The notes beneath the pieces were generated by a model. That model saw only the letters and a program-made list of their open reading frames with translations. It made no database searches and was not told where the DNA came from. A DNA stretch of 64,000 nt, from assembly GCF_000203815.1 (NCBI RefSeq), contig NW_004457695.1:3404651-3468650 (forward strand), written 5' to 3'. Every line of letters starts with the position of its first letter. Positions within the stretch are counted from its first letter, which is position 1. Made by a program: the position numbers and the translations under genes. Positions 59,590 through 64,000 of the stretch are shown here, piece by piece. The DNA is from Cavenderia fasciculata. Its lineage: Eukaryota; Evosea; Eumycetozoa; Acytosteliales; Cavenderiaceae.

Positions 59590-60819
59590 TTATTTTTTTT
59601 GGTTGTAATATTTCTTCTTGAAAATAATAAGGTAATTTTTTGATCGACATTTCCAATGATTTTAGATCTCGAGTGGATTAGTTGAAAATTGGTAGTTGAC
59701 ATGTCTATTAGAGGCATCGTACTGTTGGATTGATAAATAAATGTTTTGAGGAGTGAAAGACTAATCTTTTGAAAGTTCATTTAGGAAAAGAAGGATATTG
59801 TATCCATCCTTGTGATAATATTTAAAAGTGTCAAGACAAGTGTTGAGTTTGACAAGTTGTCTTGCACTTTCAAAGTTGGAGCATGTTATCTTTTTGACTC
59901 TGTCTGGAAACTTGAATTCTTCTTTATACTCTGCAGAGTACTCTGGATGAAGGTGAAGTTGAGTGACATTTGGAAAATGATCGAGAATATTAGATTGTTT
60001 GGGGTCGATTAAAATGCATCGTAGTGATTGTTTGACATCATCTGAAAGTTCGAGGTATGAACTTGTCATACTCTGGTGGTAGTAGAGTTTGGTGATTGGT
60101 TTACCTTTTAGTACCTTGGCAAGTTGATTCTGTTCCATGGTTGTGCGACCTGTTCGAACACTACGTATATCCAGTTTGGTTAAATGTGCGAGTCTACCAA
60201 CTATGGCAGTGGGTGGGTAGTTGAGAGCATCTCTGAGGAGGAGAGAGGTGAGGTTGGAAAAGGAAATGAGTGATTGAAGTGAACCGTGGCTGACATCGAA
60301 ACAATTGATCTTGGTGATTGCCAATCTCTCCTCTTTGGTAAACAATGTGACTGGCTTCATAATGAGCTGAAGAGATGGATCGAATGTTATTCTTTAACAT
60401 GCAAGTATCAGCTGGTTTTTGGGTATACACTTCTTGACCAACTCGAGATATAAATATATTATTAAAGTGATTTAATTTAATATAATTGAATAAATCCTTT
60501 GAAATGAGTGATAGTTGTAATCTTGATCGATTGACATGTATCCCATTCAATCCAAGTGGAGGGTATGGTGTTGTGGTTGAAAAATGAACTGACATTGATT
60601 CTTGATTGCATGGAATGATTCAATAAATGATTCATCAATCCTAATCATCAATTGATTTCTCTCTAATACATTTGTATCATAAATACAAGTACAACGATCT
60701 CTTAAACTCCAAACCATAGATATAATATTATAAATAATATAATTTGGTAATTTTCTATTTGTACTATTACTATTATCGATATTATTATTATTATTACAAC
60801 TACTACTACTACTATTACA

Positions 60820-60899
<80 letters not shown>

Positions 60900-60985
60900 A
60901 ACTATTATTATTATTATTAATTTCTAAGATTGATTTTTTAAAAGATAATTTTTGAAAGGTTCTAAATGTTGATCAACCCCCCCCT
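59590..60985 (-). pseudogene. Decayed paralogue of the neighbouring repeat-protein gene
   Basis: On the minus strand this stretch matches the second module of the gene at 56364-59330, from its Asn-rich linker (FQKLSFKK) to its end. Matching blocks include LPNYIIYNIISMVWSLRDRCTCIYD, LGLNGIHVNRSRLQLSLISKDLF and LELSDDVKQSLRCILIDP. Three reading-frame breaks separate them: at about 60595 (one base missing after KNQC), near 60365, and near 59770. The first module and SAP-like part are absent. It is therefore a 5'-truncated, frameshifted tandem duplicate. In the linker the microsatellite has expanded greatly. Individual breaks could be assembly errors, but three plus the truncation argue for real decay. 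Confidence 0.8.
60822..60898. repeat. (ATT)n microsatellite
   Basis: About 26 uninterrupted ATT units (AAT on the minus strand, where they would encode Asn), flanked by shorter ATT/ACT runs at 60783-60821 and 60905-60919. It lies inside the pseudogene at the position of the Asn-rich linker of the intact paralogue. Confidence 0.95.
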
Positions 60986-61020
60986 TACTTAATTATTCAA
61001 AGTAACCATACTTTAAAAAA

Positions 61021-61687
61021 GTAATTTCGACTGATCAAATCATTTAAAAAGTAGTCACCTATTCGAGCTCCAATTCTATTTGATTGGCGCCGAAAATATG
61101 TGACCGTTATAAATAAAATGTTCACTGTTGTAAATAACAGTGTGTGGCTTGGGCGTTGGATAGCTGGCGCTCTCAAAAAAGTTTACAAGCATTCGCCCTT
61201 GCAGGGCTCATTATATTAAATAAGTTAAAATAGTTAATGCTGATGTTTTTATTCCTGAAAGATAGACATACAAAGTTGAAATATAACATGGATTGGATGA
61301 TAAACGAGAATGCTTTAGTGAGAGTGGTTCTAGCAATTACAATAGACAAAACATTGATTATCAATGTTGTATGTAATAGGTTGAATGTTACTGTCATCAT
61401 AGAATGTTGGTATATTAATATAAATTGTTGTTATCGTTCAAAGTTGAGCTGAATCTATAGGACCTCTATCTATAATAGAAGACTACCCTCTTAGTACTAA
61501 TCTTTGTTCACAAAAGACAAAGAATCTGTCTTGTTGTTTTGACAAGAGAATGAAAAAAAAAAAAAAAAAAAACAAGTGGTGTCAGAGTGTTTCAAACAAA
61601 GAATTTCAATACCAACAACAACAACAACAACATTAAAAGGAGAACCCATGTTTTCTATTATCTTACGACATCTCTTTTAATCATAAC
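61021..61687. other. Intergenic region with G+C-rich, hairpin-forming island
   Basis: No ORF is supported. About 61060-61210 is much richer in G+C than the flanks. It contains GGCGCC (61086), a perfect 7-bp hairpin CACTGTT/AACAGTG with a 6-base loop (61123-61142), and a 5-bp G+C hairpin GCCCT/AGGGC with a 3-base loop (61195-61207). The rest is A+T-rich, with a poly-A tract (about 61553-61572) and CAA repeats just upstream of the SAM-domain gene. Confidence 0.45.
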
Positions 61688-63091
61688 ATGTATAATGCTT
61701 TGTCAATAACAGAAATTGCATCACAAAGCGATTTCAAACGATGGTCAGCAAAACAAGTAAAAGAATGGGCTACAAAAGAAGTTCAAGTAAGAGAAGAATA
61801 TGCCCAGATGCTTCTTGATAATGATGTAGATGGAGAGAGTATAGCAGTGTTTACAGAGGCTGATTTTGGTAAATGTGGCATAGTCGTAGCACCTGCAAAG
61901 AAGCTCTATCTGGCTGCTCAACAACTTTTAATTAAACAACAACAGCAGCAACAACAATCGCTATCGCATCAACACAGCAGCAGTAGAGGTAAGTAATGAT
62001 AGTTATACATCTATCTTCTATTTCACACATACGTCATCTTGTTCACACATGATTGTCATTCGTCAGCAGACTCCCTCACCACTACCACCGACCGCCCACC
62101 ATTATGGTTTGTTGCTCTCATTTGGTCACTCGGGTGTGTTGTGGTTCAAGTCATCTGTTAATCACACCATCAACCCTAATATTAAAGTCTTGTCTTATCA
62201 TCACTCACCCATTAGACATTTTCTAATGATTTTTATTTATATAAAATAAAACCACACATTTTATTTATTTTTTGTTTAATAATTATTTCTTGGAGTTTGA
62301 TGATAAAAGCACTCAATACTACTGCAGCAGCAGTGTCACTATTTATTCTTTTTGATACATATTTTACCAATAATTATCAAGTTACTTGTTATTCTTTTTT
62401 GCCATTTATTCATTTTCTATAATCTTCAACATCTTGTTCATATTAGTCCCATCCCTTGTACATTTCAGAGTTATATTCTTTATTATACATTTTTATATTA
62501 TTCCCTTAGCACACCTTATCATATCTATATTTTATTATTTTTTAATTAATACTTTTTTCAACATTTCTTTCACATTATAGTTATCGATTGTTATCTCTAC
62601 AGTTTCTAATTATAATTCTCTTCCCAACCAGAAATGTCTGACCCAAACACTGGTAAGGATATTTATTAGAAGATAAACATATGTTATTATTTACCTTTGG
62701 TTGACTGACATTTTTTGTCCCAAAAGAAACTTTAGCTAGTGATACCTTACAGCAAAGACTAGACAAAAGTATGATATATTCTTTAATATATATCACTAAA
62801 TTATTTACAGCAACTTACTAATATCCACTCCAGTCAAATCATTTACCCTAGTTACCAAACTCAAAGAAAGTGATATTACTGATATACTCCAATCGGAAAC
62901 AATTGGTGTTTCCTCAGATCATGCAAGTGAAATGGCAGAGTCTCTCTGGAATGATGGGTTCTACACCAAGATCCGCTTACTTGATGCTCTCGAATCCCCC
63001 GCCACAAATTATCCACATTTAGTCAAAGGTGCCATAGGAGACCTTAGACGCTTACTCTCAGAAACCCCACCATCTACCCAACAACCTCAAG
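61688..63091 (+). CDS. SAM-domain protein, 3' end beyond or near window edge (tentative exon model)
   Basis: Exon 1 (61688-61988) encodes MYNALSITEIASQSDF followed by a SAM domain of about 60 residues: RWSAKQVKEWATKE, YAQMLLDNDVDGESIAVFTEADFGKCGIVVAPAKKLYLAAQQLL, then a Gln/Ser run. A GTAAGT donor ends it in phase 1. Further exons in frame are 62638-62658 (MSDPNT), 62727-62768 (ETLASDTLQQRLDK) and 62834-63091 (KSFTLVTKLKESDITDIL ... GAIGDLRRLLSETPPS), all phase 1; the last acceptor is preceded by a TACTAAT branch site. The first intron would be about 650 bp, long for this genome, so a second gene starting at MSDPNT, or unseen exons, are possible. The final GTAAAC donor leads into the repeat region, so the gene probably continues to the right. 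Confidence 0.55.
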
Positions 63092-63115
63092 GTAAACTAC
63101 ATCATTTATTTTGTT

Positions 63116-64000
63116 TTGTTTGTTCATGTTTACATATCATTGACCTCTTGTGTTCATTCATATATTTCTAATCCTTTGATCCAAACCAAATACCATGGTC
63201 CATTCACCACTCTTTATCACTCGACAACCCTTTTATTTTTATCACCCATCTCTTCTCCATCTTATCTACTACTTTTGTCAATCATACCTAATTGGTGCAT
63301 CAACCAATCACTATCATTCAAATCTTAGTCGTTTTGTTTTGTTTGCTCGTTCTCATATTACAGGCCTTCACTTGCCTCATTGTTGTTGGTCAATCCATCT
63401 CCAACTATTCCAAATATTATATCAACCAATCACCATTAATATCACTGGACACTCAAAACCTCTACCTACCTATCCAGTTAACTACACTTCCTTTATCCAT
63501 CAGATAATTAAAAATCACTATCATTGCCCCTTTAAACCATTACTTGTTGATTATTTTTTGTTTTATTATCTCATCAGTGCACTACCCATCTCTTTTAACC
63601 AAACACAATCATTCAACATCTTGTCATTTTGTTTGTTCATCTTTCATGTCATTGACCTCTTGTGTTCATTCATATTTATAATCCTTTGGTCCAAATCAAA
63701 TACCATTGTCCATTCACCAAGCTACACCACTCTTTATCACTCTACATCCTTTTATTTTTAAGACCCATCTCTTTTTCCTTTTAGTCACTACTTTTGTCAA
63801 ACATACCTAATTGCTACATCAACCGATCACTATCATTCAAATCTAGTCATTTTGTTTTGCTTTGTTTGTTCTCATATTACAGGCCCTTTACTTGCCTCAT
63901 TTTTGTTGGTCAATCCATCTCCAACCATTTCCTAAAATTATATCAACCAATCACCATTAATATCGCTGGCTATATTCACTAAAACCCCTCCACCTTTTTG
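63116..64000. repeat. Tandem direct repeat, period about 515 bp, second unit cut by window edge
   Basis: A first unit (about 63116-63628) and a second, incomplete unit (about 63629-64000) share long, slightly diverged stretches, for example GACCTCTTGTGTTCATTCAT, CACTACTTTTGTCAA and TCTCATATTACAGGCC. Similarity is strongest over the first 335 bases of each unit. The plus strand is strikingly poor in G and rich in pyrimidines. Each unit carries a splice-acceptor-like ATTACAG, so these may be repeated intron or exon-intron segments of the SAM-domain gene. Confidence 0.75.

Noticed and set aside
63195-63761. 188-codon ORF in the repeat region
   Set aside because: His/Ser/Tyr/Leu-rich translation of pyrimidine-rich repeats; the frame crosses the repeat boundary without keeping the same reading in both units.

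Overview
The window is nuclear DNA from a social amoeba (Dictyostelia). The evidence is internal: intergenic DNA and introns are extremely A+T-rich; introns are short (about 65-140 bp) with GTAWGT/GTAAGT donors and T-rich ...TAG acceptors; proteins carry long Asn, Gln, Ser/Thr and Asp/Glu runs encoded by AAT, CAA and GAT/GAA repeats; and the gene set matches this group (multiple F-box-like repeat proteins, a G8-domain surface protein, Kelch-BTB, pterin synthase). The species cannot be named from sequence alone. Coding exons are richer in G+C than is usual for D. discoideum, so another dictyostelid genus is possible.

Layout, left to right. 2-5101: 3' part of a UBR-type E3 ubiquitin ligase. 5225-7114: a UbiA-family (UBIAD1/MenA-like) prenyltransferase with a broken partial tandem copy beside it. 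7570-9282: secreted trehalase. 9668-12619: TKL-type protein kinase with a very long acidic tail and a C-terminal CaaX box. 13653-15862: PRMT5. 16221-18657: charged SRI-domain protein (predicted RNA polymerase II CTD binder). 19435-20953: mitochondrial HMG-CoA lyase. 21240-22745: proteasome ATPase Rpt4. 22971-24272: decapping activator DCP1. 24764-25231: small unknown gene. 25403-26776: CAP/SCP domain protein with a low-complexity N-terminus. 26982-29127: Asn-rich unknown. 29217-30586: GPI transamidase subunit PIG-S. 30743-31491: REX1-B family. 31667-32191: 6-pyruvoyl-tetrahydropterin synthase. 32850-34785: Kelch-BTB. 35067-38392: GH38 alpha-mannosidase in eight exons. 38501-41789: cytosolic isoleucyl-tRNA synthetase. 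42294-43109: coiled-coil membrane protein. 43885-48501: large G8-domain protein. 48665-52303: Integrator subunit 8, with an apparent one-base frameshift in the assembly. 52675-53073: small zinc-finger protein. 53790-54058: a 58-aa two-exon mini-gene. 54237-56229: DDX41. 56364-59330: SAP-like plus two-module repeat protein, with a decayed paralogue at 59590-60985. 61688 onward: SAM-domain gene running into a tandem-repeat region at the right edge.

This is ordinary eukaryotic chromosomal gene order. Most genes are unrelated housekeeping genes on alternating strands, so there is no operon logic. Several serve RNA metabolism (PRMT5, SRI protein, DCP1, INTS8, DDX41) or protein turnover (UBR, Rpt4), but nothing suggests their adjacency is functional. 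I saw no tRNA, rRNA, CRISPR, complete transposon or viral gene.

The points most worth a second look are the CaaX-tailed kinase, the two gene/pseudogene tandem pairs, the homopolymer frameshift in INTS8, the roughly 350-residue acidic insertion inside the UBR ligase RING, several short structured or G+C-richer intergenic islands, and the roughly 515-bp tandem repeat at the right edge. I found no convincing evidence of a wholly new biological system.
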